Both the position numbers and the translations under genes were made by a program. 64,000 nucleotides of DNA, taken from contig NC_083571.1 of assembly GCF_027579695.1 (NCBI RefSeq), positions 32,146,943 to 32,210,942 on the forward strand, written 5' to 3'. Shown here one piece after another: positions 33,841 through 46,039 of the stretch (position 1 is the stretch's first letter; each line of letters opens with the position of its first letter). Below the pieces are notes generated by a model. It was not told the DNA's origin. It made no database searches and saw only the letters and a list, made by a program, of their open reading frames with translations. This DNA is from Neoarius graeffei (Eukaryota; Chordata; Actinopteri; Siluriformes; Ariidae).

Positions 33841-36314
33841 AGACTCACAACCAATAGTGGGGTGTGTATGAGAGAGATTTTGGTTGTTGACTTGCATGAG
33901 ATGAGGAAACGGGCACTCAAGCTGTTTCAAATAACAGTTTTTGTTAACATTAAACCCCTTTTAAATGATTTATTCTTCCAAAAACTATTAAATATTACAT
34001 TTTCAAATATTAAAATTTAACATCACCTTTTCAGGCGTTCAAATGAAACTTTCAGGCTCACCATTGAAGTGGATACGCTCGTGAGAACACTGTTGCTAAG
34101 CAACTCGGCAATATGGACTCCGAGTATATGATGGATGATGACTAAAGATAACGATTTAGCTAGCTAAATATTTTATACAGATAATACAAATGCACTGTGA
34201 CTGTGGAGACGAGACGAAACTGTTGGGAACATCTACATTTACCTCAGATGTCTTGGTAAATTGCTAAGAAAAGACTTGCTGTGTGCTAACAGTTTAGCTA
34301 GCCAGTGTGTATGTGTTGTGTTTTTTGTTTTTGTTTTTTTTCTTCTAACGACAGTGTGACCATGGAAACAAGATATAAATATCAGGAATATGAATGTTTT
34401 ATGAAAATTTACCACAAATGTGTTGGTAAATTGCTAAGAAAAAAACTGAGGCAAAAATTACACTGAGAATCCACTTGGCATGAAGCGCTAATTGAAATGA
34501 AACATTGCCTCAACCTGTGAGGTAAAAATAACGATTTAGCGAGCGAAGTATTTTCTACAGATGACAGAAAGCACAAATGACTGTAGAAACCAGTCAGAAC
34601 TGTTGGGAACATCAACATTTACCTCCGATGTCTTGAAAAATTGCTAAGAACAAACTGTGTTAATACAAATGAGGCTAACCGTTTCGCAAGTGTGTACATG
34701 TACAGTGGAAACAAGATGTAAATGTTCATATTCCTAATATTTATCTCAGATGTATTGGTAAATTGCTAAGAAAAAACTCTTTGAGGCAAAAATTACACTG
34801 AGAATCCACTTGGCATGAAGCGCTAATTGAAATGAAACATTGCCTCAACCTGTGAGGTAAAAATAACGATTTAGCGAGCGAAGTATTTTATACAGATGAC
34901 AGAAAGCACAAATGACTGTAGAAACCAGTCAAAACTGTTGGGAACATCAACATTTACCTCCGATGTCTTGAAAATTGCTAAGAGCAAACTGTGTTAATAC
35001 AAATGAGGCTAACCGTTTAGTTAGCAAGTGTATACATGTACAGTGGAAACAAAATGTAAATGTTCATATTCCTAATATTTATCTCAGATGTATTGGTAAA
35101 TTTGCTAAGAGAAAACTCTTTGAGGCAAAAATTATACGAAGAATCTACTATATACCGAGAATGAACTGCTAACTAAAATTAAACATTATTTTTTACCTCA
35201 CAGGTTGCGACAATGATTTAGCTAGCTAAATATTTTGTGCAGATGATAGAAAGCGCAAATGACTCTGGAAACCAGTCAGAACGGTTGGGGACATCTGCAT
35301 TTACCTCAGATGTGTTGGTAAGTTGCTAAGAAAAGACTTTGTGTGCTAACGGTTTAGCTAGTCAGCGTGTATGTGTTTTTCTAACAAGCGTGACTGTGGA
35401 AACAAGACATAAGTATCAGGAATATGAACGTTTACCTCAAACGTGGTGTTAAATTATTTAAAAAAAACCCCCCATAAAATCATCAGGAATAATAAAATTT
35501 ACCTCCGATGTGTTGGTAAATTGCTAAGCGAAAACCCCTCACTGTTGCTACAGTTGAGGCTAACAGTTTAGCTAACTAGCTAGCTAGCTTATACATGTGA
35601 AGTGTTTTTTCTCATGGTAGGAAGACTGTAAAAACACGATCATCAAGAATAATAAGATTTACCCCAGATGTGTTGGTAAATTGTTAAGAAAAGACTCATT
35701 AGAATGAAAAGTATACTGTAAATTTATTATTAAACATTAAATTCATGGCCAACCGATAAACTGAACTGCTAATTGAAATGAAACATTGCCTCAACCTGTG
35801 AGGTAAAAATAATTATTTGGCGAGCTAAGTATTTTACACAGATGATAGAAAGCATAAATGACTGTAGAAACCAGTCAAAACTGTTGGGGACATCAACTTT
35901 TACCTCAGATGTGTTGGTAAATTGCTAAGAAAAGACTTGCTGTGTGTTAACAGTTTAGCTAGCCAGTGTGTATGTGTTGTATTTTTCTAACAACAGTGTG
36001 GCAGTGGAAACCAGATTATAAATATCAGGAATATGAACATTTATGAAAATTTACCACAAATGTGTTGGTAAATTGCTACGAAAAAACTCTTTGAGGCAAA
36101 AATTACACTGAGAATCCACTTAGCATGAACTGCTAATTGAAATGAAACATTGCCTCAACCTGTGAGGTAAAAATAATGCTTTAGCGAGCGAAGTATTTTC
36201 TACAGATGACAGAACGCCTCGGTGACTGTAGAAACCAGTCAAAACTGTTGGGAACATCAATATTTACCTGAAAATTGCTAAGAACAAACTCGGTGTTAAT
36301 ACAAATGAGGCTAA

Positions 36315-36847
36315 AGGCCTCTGCATGCTCTTGCGACAAGGATTTCGCAGATAGCTTTTCGCAGACAGTTGTAATTTATTGTTGAGCGGGGAGTTTAGGC
36401 GTGCGCGATGTTATTCACCGGCACAACGCAAGGGGGCGCGAAGTCGCTAGGAGTAGTTGGTGGGTGTGGTTAGTGGAGTGTTTATCCTCCGGTTACTTAT
36501 AATGACTAGAACTTTTTTTTTTTATAATGACTAGAACCGGAGTCGTATAGATGTCCGTACTTCCTCAATCAACCGCTCTTCGTGCTGCTCCATCTTCGCT
36601 CATGTTTTTAAAAATGCCGGTCGTGAAAACAAAACAAACCGGGAAAGTAGGGAAGCGGAAGTGCGTGTACAGCGGATGTAGAGTGGACCAATCAGAGCCC
36701 TCTTGTCTGCGACACTGTCTGCGAGGCTTCTGCGGTGGTCACAATTTTTGGGAGGTGCGCGCAGAGCATCTGCGAAGGTGGGGGGGCTACGCAGACGCTA
36801 TCTGCGACACCGTCTGCGAGGACTGGGTTGTCAGCATAAATTGGCCT
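36315..36847. mobile_element. Harbinger-type non-autonomous element
   Basis: Ends AGGCC...GGCCT (left AGGCCTCTGCATGCT; right reverse complement AGGCCAATTTATGCT) with TAA at 36312-36314 and 36848-36850. It interrupts the GAGGCTAACAGTTTAGC unit of the surrounding array; removing it restores the unit. The frame 36551-36850 (KCVYSGCRVD...) lies inside, ends at the element's right edge and lacks a recognisable domain. Confidence 0.75.
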
Positions 36848-36999
36848 TAACAGTTTAGCTAGCTAGTGTATACATAAGTCTTTTCTAGCAACAGTATGAC
36901 AGAGGAAACGATATAATATCATGAATATGAACATTTATCTCAGATGTGCTCTTTGAGGCACTGTACTGTGAATCCACGTAGCATTAACCGCTAAATGAA

Positions 37000-37703
37000 C
37001 TTTATAGGGCATATCATGGGTAAATTCAGGAGCAAGATCAGTGTAATTCTCCTATTTTATATTAAACTTTAGTCAAATATCTGTCACATTTTGTGCAATT
37101 TTTTTTACCTTGCGCAATACCAGAAAAATGCAGTTGAAATCAAGCCATTTGAGGCGAATTGGTCCGCCTCTGAAAAAACTTGCCATTTGGATTTCCCGGC
37201 AAACATTGATTTTCGTGACGTCGTGTGCGGGACGCCTCCTTCTGAATCCTGCGTCAGCGCTGGTTTGTTTATGAGAAAACGACCTGGTGGTTTTCTGCAA
37301 ATTTCTTCAACGTTATCGCGTAATTATTAAAATGGTTAACAGATGTATCATAGGAGGGTGTAGCAGCACCAATCTTGATGGGATTAGTACTCATCGTTTC
37401 CCACATTGCGCTCAGGTGACAATTCCATATTTCAATGCAAAATGGCTAGCTGCTAAATTTGGTCTACACAGGCTGTGCACTGAAACCGTGCAAAGCTCGC
37501 GCAGCCTGCTGGCGCTTCCGCAGGTGACGTCACGAATCTGGCTCCAGACTCCTTTGGGATTTTTCCAGACGCGTTTTATTTTATTTTTTTTCTGCTGTAG
37601 ACAGATGGCCTTGTGCAAAATTACCCTTCTGGATGAGTGTGTAAAGGGACGTACTTTTCATATAAAAAAAAAACACGAATTTGGTCCAGAATATGCACTT
37701 TAA
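37000..37703 (+). mobile_element. Short DNA element carrying a THAP-like frame
   Basis: Imperfect inverted ends: TATAGGGCATATCATGG on the left, and a right end whose reverse complement reads AAAGTGCATATTCTGG. The interior holds a short frame with a THAP-type N-terminus. Autonomous relatives could be P-element-like, but that is inference. Confidence 0.5.
37332..37703 (+). pseudogene. Truncated THAP-domain-like frame
   Basis: MVNRCIIGGCSSTN has the C-x4-C spacing and position that open THAP (C2CH zinc) domains, and THRFPH fits the following segment. After about 40 residues the similarity stops; later C and H ligands and the AVPTIF-type end are not seen. Probably a fragment captured in a transposon. 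Confidence 0.45.
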
Positions 37704-38368
37704 CATTGCGTCCCAATGTGGAGACGTTATCAGGTGCTATGTGAAGAAATGCATATGTTCTAACTTTACCATCCTTATTCCAAACAGTTTATAATACATG
37801 ATGTGAAATTACGTGCCTTAATAATTAATTCTTGTGAGCATAGCTTTCGAGGAAGATGTCACCAAGTTACTTATAGCGGATCTGAGAGATCAGCTAACAT
37901 GAGTTATGCTGACAAACAAGAAATGTTTACAGAAGGATTTGCTGCTAAACTGTACATAAAATGAGGAACTGTATAAAATGGATGACTTTATTAGCTTGGT
38001 GCTAATGGAGCACTGAAAATGTCAGTGTTAGCACTAGCAGAAATTAGCATTATCAGACTAATAAAATTGACTATACTGAGACTGAGAGCCAGGTTTAAGT
38101 CAGGACTATAATTTATGGATAAGAAGGAGCACTGAGCAACGACTAATGCTAACAGGATAAAAGCTAAAACACTAATGGGTCTTCTGAAGTACAGATGTAT
38201 TAATATAAAATGATATATGGTGGAGAGAATAATAACAGAAGTGTTTTAAAAGACAGAATTTACAGAGACTTATTGTCTGGAAAACATGGTATGTGTGAGT
38301 CCTGTAATCAGTTCATTGTCATATTTGTGTCCAAAATGCAGAGCGGAACCAAGAGAACCGGAAGAGGT

Positions 38369-38400
<32 letters not shown>

Positions 38401-38820
38401 AAGTATGGTGTTACAATATCTGACAAACAAGCAGAGAGTTCTGGACAGCGGTGACTAATTTCATTTGGCTGCTGAAAGCCGAACACAGATGTGCAGACAC
38501 ACAAATCCAGTTGTTCCGTGGTGGCTGTGTGGCGCGTGTCGGCTGCAGCTGGCGCTGATAAAACACAAGACAATGTGATTAGTACACATTTTCACTTTGG
38601 AATCCATACTCGCACCATGGAAACAAGGGTTCAGCCTATTGTCATGTTCAAAGGCAGTTTGGTGTTTGAGAGGATTCCATGTAAATGGTTCAGTTTTGTG
38701 GCAAACCGTCGATGTTTTGATGGTTGTTCTAAATATTGCTGGTTCTAAGTACCACATCAGTTTCTCTGTCAACACTAACATTTTTTTTTTTTTTTTTTAC
38801 TTAAACACATTTTATCTGTT
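37704..38820. other. Intronic non-coding interval
   Basis: Mostly unique sequence with a GT run at about 38368-38401. Mutually overlapping frames at 38461-38836 lack domains. No gene supported. Confidence 0.4.
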
Positions 38821-40020
38821 TCTAGCTACGTTATAACGTTATGTTATATCCGCTACAAATTGACGTTCCTTCACTTGAGGACTTTCCTGTGGCGGAAAAC
38901 CTAAAAGCTACAGTTTTACCTCTGACTGACACTGGAGACTCCTTCCATACTTCTACTTCCACAGTCCTTGTATTAGCGGTTACTTGGAAATTAATAACGT
39001 CAGAACGAGCGTGATGGGAATCGATGTCTAAACTGTGATGCGATAGAAAACTAATAAACACTGTATAATCAGAATCAAGTATTCGTTGTTGTTGTTATTA
39101 TTATTATTATTATCTTTTTAGCCGTACTTGTAGTAATTTCTTAGTCATTAACCAACACATCCGAGGTAAATTTCGATATTCCGGACCATTCTGTTCTTTC
39201 CAGCCAGCTCATGTTGTTAATTTGTGAGTAAATGATGCTTGTCGTCTTTTTCTTAAATTTTTTTTATTTTATTTAAAATTTTTTTTTTTAGTGTGTTATG
39301 GTTTAGCTACGTTATAACATTGCGTTACATCCACTACAGACTGACGTTCCTTCACTTGAGGGCTTTCCTGTGGCGGAAAACCTAAAAGCTACAGTTTTAC
39401 CTCTGACTGACACTGGAGACTCCTTCCATACTTCCACTTCCACAGTCCTTGTATTAGCGGTTACTTGGAAATTAATAATGTCAGAACAAGCATGATGCGA
39501 TAGAAAACTAATGCCTCGGTCACAACCGGCCGTACGTGCTCCTACGGCCGGTCTACGTACAAAAAACGCACGGAGGGCGCGCGTGTGACGTGCTGATTTT
39601 CGAGCCGCAGACCGGCCGCAGAGGTTCTTTGTCATGTCAAACAAACTCTACGGGCGCTTACGTTTTTTTTCAGGTTGCAAGACAAACTTACGGCCAACGC
39701 GCGTCTTTCTCCACGAACAAAAAAAACGCAGCGATTTGGGAAACGCCAAAAATCGCACGGCCAAAAAATCGTACGTCCGGTTGTGACCTAGGCTTAATCA
39801 ACACCGTCTAATCAGTATTCATTGCAAGTATCATTATTATAGTATCTTTTTAGCCGTACTTGTAGTAATTTCTTAGTCATTAACCAACACGTCCGAGGTA
39901 AATTTCGATATCCTGTTATTTCCGACCTGCTCGTATTGTTAATTTGTGAGTAGATGATGCTCATCATCCGTATTTTTGATTTGTTTATTTTTTAAAGCGT
40001 GTTATGGTTTGTCTTTAACC
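38821..40020. repeat. Tandem duplication, about 480-bp unit, second copy interrupted
   Basis: Unit 1 (38821-39300) and unit 2 (39301-40020) share AGCTACGTTATAAC, GACGTTCCTTCACTTGAGG, TTTCCTGTGGCGGAAAACCT, GACTCCTTCCATACTTC and AACCAACAC(A/G)TCCGAGGTAA in order. Unit 1 has 27 bp (GGGAATCGATGTCTAAAC region) absent from unit 2. Unit 2 carries a 283-bp transposon. The matching minus-strand frames (38831-39061, 39312-39644) arise from the duplication and show no domain. Confidence 0.88.
39512..39794. mobile_element. 283-bp MITE with TAA target duplication
   Basis: Inverted ends TGCCTCGGTCACAACCGG and CCGGTTGTGACCTAGGCT; TAA at 39509-39511 and 39795-39797. The interior is CpG-rich (GGCCGTACGTGCTCCTACGG). 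The paralogous unit at about 39052 gives the empty site. The TAA duplication suggests the PIF/Harbinger superfamily (inference). Confidence 0.85.
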
Positions 40021-42700
40021 GTTTAAATGGTGAGCATTTCATGTGATTTTGTTGTCTGTTGAAGTTTTGGTTAAGGGTTGTGTACCAAATACTCAATGCG
40101 GGGGACGAAAAGAAATTGGGCTACACTTCATAGTTTAACCTCATTTAGTGGTCAACCTTTTTCCCTCTATCCTTCTCTATCTCCCTCCCCTTTTCTTTTC
40201 ATCCCCCTTGCCGTTGCCCCTTGATCACCAAACTTTGTTCGGAGCTTTGGGGCACTCGGGCCTGAGAGCTCCTTCGGCTAGCGTGTGTGTGTGTGTGTGA
40301 GAGAGAAGGGAAAACTTGAAGTTGTCACACTAAGACTCGGATGAAGGTAAGACTTATTTATTTAAAAAAATTCATTATGTTTAACTTTTACTGGTAATGT
40401 TAATTACTAAGTTTAAGTCAAATTGTACATGACATAAGTTACATACTGTTCACTAAGTGTTAGCCAGTTAGTTAGCCAAACGTTTCACAGCCACGACAAA
40501 GCTTTCTTGGTTACCCTGACAACCAGCGGCTACCTGTGGCAAACTGTTAAGCAGTATCTGAAAATTATACACCACTACTAGATATCGTAGAGGTCACGTA
40601 AGTTAGTATAGTATCACAAAGTGCATTTTACACACAGTTTGACAGCGATTTTATCTTTTAACTGACTAAAAATGACACTTTATATATCCACAATGCTTTG
40701 TTTAATTTAAAAAAAACGGTACAACGTAGCTTGCAGTAAGGTAGCCTTCACTTCTCACTTGCTAACCATAAATAACCTAGCAATGTTTAAAAATGAAATT
40801 ATTCATCATTAACGTAACTGTAGCCCGAGCTAGCCAGCTAACATAAAGTATTGTAGAATAAATGTGTTAATGAAAATGCAAAGTTGTCCATAGTAGCTGC
40901 TTTCATGTTTTGTTTTGTTTTCTCTTTTTTGTGATGGAGCTAATTTACATTTAGCTAGCAAAAACAGATGTAACTAAATTTAACTTAAATTTAAAAAAAC
41001 TGTTTGTTGTAAATAAAATAAGGTACGGTACATTGCTTATACTAGAAAAATGTAATTGATGAAAAATACAATCTGTAGTAGCTACTCCTTTAGCTAGCAA
41101 AAATGGGCATTGCTAACTTTCGCTAAATTCAGTGTTAATTGATGCAACTTGGGCAAGTTGAGTGAAATTACACTAAATACAATAAAGGTTCAAATTTGCG
41201 GTTTTGAGAATATTTTTTTTCTGATTTTTGCCTGCCCCAGGAACATTGGCAACATTACATTTTTGCTACGAATTTCTGTTTCTTTTCCTCATCTGCTTCC
41301 GATGTGTCAGATCGAGAGGCGTTTCGCGCTTTTAAGATCTCAGTGATCAACATTTTAGCTGTTAGTTATTGGGAAAAACACACACTTTCTGTTGGATAAC
41401 ACTACCGTTCTCACTTTTGAGGGTAGACAATCTTAATTCGCATTCCAGCGTTCTTATTTCGTAATGTTGAGGACGGGTTTTTAAAATTTTATTTATTTAT
41501 TTATTTAAAAACAAAATCACGCCAACACTTTTGCTCTTTGGACTCTGCCTGCTGCTTGATACTTCACGATTCTGTTTATTAGTATATGATGGATTTAGGA
41601 AGGTGTAGGAGTGTGTGTTGCGGAAGTGTGTGTGTGTGTGTATATTGTGTGTGTATATGTGTGTGTGAGAGTGTGTTGTCATGTGAATGTGAGTCATCCT
41701 GCAAGCTAAGTCTCTCATCGAAACACTGTGTTGTGTGTAAAGTGTGTAACCGTGCTGGAGTGTGTAAGGATGTGCTGGTTAAAAGAGTTTGAGGAAGGAC
41801 GTGTCGATACTCTATACACTCTCAGAGATGAGCTTTACTGTGTGTGTGTGTGTGGGGGGCATCACTGCTATGTGGTGTGTGTGTGTATACTTATGCTAAT
41901 CTGAGGAGGTGTGTGTGCATTTCTGTGTGAGTGAGGGAGCACAGGGACTGTGTGTGTGTGGCAGGGATAGGCATCAACCCTTATCTGGGCACAGCAGTGC
42001 CACTTCAGCTGAAACACCACACCCATTTCTCCACTCTGTGTGTTTGAACAGACTCCCACCCCCCCCACACCCCAACACCCACACACCCTGCAAAATCACT
42101 TAAGTGCGAGAGCTGCTTGTTCACTATCCTGATTTTCGGCATTTCGACATATTCTTCTATACCGAGTGATAATTGCTTATGTATGTTTTGTTTTTGTTTT
42201 TTTTCCTCCCCCAATTGCTTTTATTTCACATCCGTTTATCAGATCAGTGCAGAGAATTTTCTGTTCAATTTACGTTTGTGAGGATTTAGCCAAATTCATG
42301 GTTTCTCCTTCCAGCAGATTAGCTATAAAGGGTAAAGTTTAGCATTGATGTCACAGTTACAACCTTTTTATTAAATCGTGCAGTAAATTATGGCTTATTT
42401 TGTTACGTTTAGTAATTCTATGGACAAATTACGAATCCGTGCAATTTATCCTGCGTGAGCTGTTTATACGATTAGAATTGGATGTTTTATTGTTTAACGT
42501 AAAAGGTTGCTCCGTTGTTGATCGTTTTCCTGTCAGTTGCCACTAAAAAAAAAACACCCAACAAAAAGGGCTTGCGTTATTGTGCGTGTGTGTTTTATTA
42601 ATATAGCTAATGCTTAGTTAAAAACATGTATGCCTTTTTAGTACTTAAACATTACTGCAATTTAGTTACAAAATAAAAACTTTGCCATTTTCCACCCGAC
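40021..42700. other. Intronic non-coding interval
   Basis: Few recognisable repeats: GT-rich patches at 40280-40300, 41620-41680 and 41830-41890, and an ATTT run near 41490. No frame shows a domain. Confidence 0.4.
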
Positions 42701-44528
42701 TGTTTAAGAACGCACCCAATTCCTTAAAGGTGTCTCTTTAAGTCCCGCTACAAGCGTAGACCGAGTAATCCCATTTTGAGACTCGGCTCGCACCCTTGCT
42801 TTCAGCGCCTGGCTTTTTGGGTGGGCTTTAGCATGGGACAGCAGGTAGCCTTAATCACGTTACGCAGTATTTTAGGGGCTTTAGACAGCAGGGGGTGGGG
42901 GCTGGATGGTGAGGTGGGGTGGTGGTGAGGTGGGGGGGGGAGTTGGAGTTGATGGCAAGCTTCCATTCCAATTTCATACTAAACGGTCACACGCCAGGTT
43001 CGATTAGCCAAGGAAGCTATTCCGGCTCTGTCGCCGCCCGCAGTTTCAGGGAGATCTCAGGATTTGGCTGGGATTTTTTTTTTTTTGTAATAAGTATATC
43101 CAATTGTATTGTGTTTTCTTTTCGAACATGTGTACTTTCCCTGTTAGATGAAGCAAATGAGTTAGCATTTTGAAGTTAGCTATATATACTAGTTTGGGGG
43201 GGGTTCCCCTGGGGGGGGGATTTGAACATAGCTTGATGCTGTTTTGTTTTACTATCAAGTTATAAGTAGAGAACCAAAGTGGTCTGTCGTTTTTTTTTTT
43301 TTTTTTGTACAATTTTGCCACGCTGTTCTCGCAGCCAGTTGGTGTTCGAGTTCAGTTCTTGAATCATGTGAACCAAGAAAATCACGCCTGTACAGTATAT
43401 CTTAAAAAAAAAAAAATTTGAAATGTTGCTTCTCTAAGATATCAAGTGTCACAAAACATTATTGGCTATCATTTTCTTGCAGTATTTCCGTTTTCACTTT
43501 TTTTTTTAATTTGGAAATGCCCACGCAAACCTCAAGTGCAACATCTGGGTTTGTTTTTCACAGGTGCTCATTTGGTTTTCGGAGTAAACGTTTGTTCAAT
43601 ATAGAATATTTTTGTGTGTGGGTTTGTTTTCTGATTAAAAAAAAACTCCCTCCCTCCCACATACACCTTTTCTTCTAATGTGAATCTGTTTGCCTTGTAA
43701 AGTGAGAGCTCATTATTTAAATCTGATAACGACTCTGTATTCAAATAAAGGAAGAAGAAACGTTGTGTTTTTCCTCTCCGGAGGGGGAAATGAGAGTTTC
43801 GCCAATCGTCGGGTTGCCAATGATGTCGTATGGAGTGTGTTTTTGCCCCGTGGCTTTTTCTTTTTTTGTTTTTTAAATTAGATTATCCAGTATAACGTTG
43901 TATACGATGGCTACGTCATTGCCGTTACTGTCTGACATTTAAAAGATGTATGTATCGTGACCTGTTATTGTAGCTATGAATAGCCTAAACGTGCTACAAA
44001 GGTCATGTTTACAAATATTTGGCTCTAAATTTCCTCACAAGATTAATATTTATATTTCCCGCTTATATTACGCTGCTTTCGGAATATCATAAATAAATAG
44101 ATATAGTCAACGAGCAGATCTTTATTATACCGTTTTCCGAGGAACATGGTTAGTAAATCAGTTCATTAAATTATTAGCCGAGCGCTTCGAGCAGGATCGA
44201 CTTTTCTATCGTCCCCTCACGCTGTCCCTCATCGTTTATGCTCGACGAAGGAAGGAAAAAAGGGGAAAAAAAAACCCAAGACGGGGGCGAAATGTCAATT
44301 ACAATTACCAATAAAATCCATTATAATCAAGCAGTCATTTAATATCAAATCAAATTATTGTCCCGGCGACGGAAGAAAGAGGCACCCTCGCGAGACGTGA
44401 TTAGTTTTTTCCCCATCACAGGCAACTTTCTCTAACTGGCTCCTTTTTTTTTTTCCTCCCTTTTTTTTTCGTGAGGATGTCTCGGGGTGTGGATTTAGGA
44501 AGTAAGGCCTTTATTAACAGTTCGCCTA

Positions 44529-44530
<2 letters not shown>

Positions 44531-44567
<37 letters not shown>
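44531..44567. repeat. (GT)n microsatellite
   Basis: About 18 perfect GT units. Confidence 0.93.
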
Positions 44568-44570
<3 letters not shown>

Positions 44571-44889
44571 GGGTTGGGAATGATAAATATTAATATTATT
44601 TCAATAAGATTCGGGGGGATGAAAGGGAGGGTTTGGTGGTAATACCCAGCTCTGAATGGCAGCCCTGTTCAGTGGTCCGAGGGCGCAAAAAAAAAAAGCC
44701 CCAGACTGGTGGCGTTTCACGATTAGAATATGATTACTTATGTTCCCCCCCCCCCCCAATACTTCTGGTTTAAAAGTCTGTAATCGTATATCTTTTTGCC
44801 TGAACTAGCCCCAGTTTGTGACTAAGTCACAGCGTACACATAACACACACAACGCCCAACTTGGGTCTGTCCCGGTGGTCTTTTTAACC

Positions 44890-44891
<2 letters not shown>

Positions 44892-44935
<44 letters not shown>
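44892..44935. repeat. (GT)n microsatellite
   Basis: About 21 perfect GT units. Confidence 0.93.
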
Positions 44936-44936
<1 letters not shown>

Positions 44937-45100
44937 CACAGCTAGTAATCTCTCAGGCTTTTTAACTCCCTCTGGGGCCTTCCAGAAAACGGCACCTCAC
45001 TATTATTAGGGCCTCGTTTTTACATATTCTGAGGAACTTCACCGTGTGTGTGAGAGGAAAGACCCAAGTCTTTCCTCCTTGTTTTGCACCCTGTTAAACT

Positions 45101-46039
45101 GAACTCGATGCCTCAAAAACAACTTTTACTTATTGTAAGTGGGTAGTGAAGCATGGAGAGAAGGGGAACAGATACAGGCTACGAAGATGACAAAACCTAA
45201 AAATGAAGAAAAAAACCCCCAAAACTTATTGTCTATCAAACTTCCAAAAGACCTGAAGGTGCATTGTTCAGAATGTACATATGTTCTGTAAAGAATACAA
45301 TTGCTCATGTTTTCTTCTGGAACTTTCTTCGCCTCAGTGATTTTTGTTCTGAGATTGTGGAGCTTAAAAAAATGCGACAAGCAAAGCTTTTCAAGAGGTA
45401 CATGACATCCAGCAAGAAGACAGGTGTCTCTCTTCTTTCTTTCCTTCTTTTTAAATTTTGTTCCAGTTGTAAAAGTACTACTTATCAGGGTTTTTATTTA
45501 TTTATTTATTTATTTATTTATTTGTTATTTGACTGGTCATGATACTTGAACAGGTTTAATCCAAACCTGCGATTAACATCAACTTGGACCTAATGTGTTC
45601 TGCGGAAAGTTCCAGAACAAAAAGCTACGTGTCCAATATCGCCAAAATTTAAAGTGCACAGATTTCTACAGTTACATGAGTTTGAGATCCCTTGCTTTAA
45701 CATGGTAATTATCACAGCGGAGATGTATTAAAAAAACCTGGAAATTGCATTGGAAAGACACTTGCATCTTTTTTTTTTTTTCAATTCTTTTATATAACTT
45801 GCTTTGGGTGCTTTGCCTTTGAGAGCATGCCTTCAAATTTACCAAATGTAAGAGAACTTGGTGTCGTACTGTACTGCTTATGTAGGATAGTTGCCCACTA
45901 CAAACGTTGGCCATATCTTTGCAAATTTGGACATGTTCTTCAAGAGTGGATCTTCTACAAAATGAAAAGATTCTACATGGAGAAACATCCTTTCAAACTT
46001 TTCCTTTTCATCTCTCGAGGTCGTCTTGTTGATGGCTTG
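45101..46039. other. Intronic non-coding interval
   Basis: AT-rich; (TTTA)n at about 45497-45530. Frames at 45264-45542 and 45827-46045 have no domain. Confidence 0.4.

Larger units (their letters stand above)
32560..36960. repeat. Long-unit, shuffled tandem repeats (about 337 bp)
   Basis: Units marked by GTTGGTAAATTGCTAAG, GAGGCAAAAATTACACTGAG, CATTGCCTCAACCTGTGAGG and GGCTAACAGTTTAGCTAGC. GAGGCAAAAATTA starts at 34448, 34783, 35122 and 36093. A separate block, 32580-32825, recurs nearly unchanged at 35512-35760. A pyrimidine-rich insert (33300-33830) breaks the array. No coding function. Confidence 0.85.
42700..45100. promoter_or_regulatory. Candidate regulatory block 1 (zcchc7 intron)
   Basis: Largely free of transposons and not obviously coding. 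It holds patches with dense homeodomain/POU-like AT cores, e.g. CAATTACAATTACCAATAAA and CATTATAATCAAGCAGTC at 44290-44340, ATAAATATTAATATTATTTC at 44583-44603, and the mixed-composition segment 42955-43075. GT microsatellites interrupt it at 44531-44567 and 44892-44935. Regulation of zcchc7 or pax5 is inferred from synteny known in mammals, not shown. Confidence 0.3.

Noticed and set aside
38831..39644. Pair of similar minus-strand proteins (EVWKESPVSVRGKTVAFRF)
   Set aside because: They are similar only because the DNA is tandemly duplicated; one is merged with transposon sequence and no domain is recognised.
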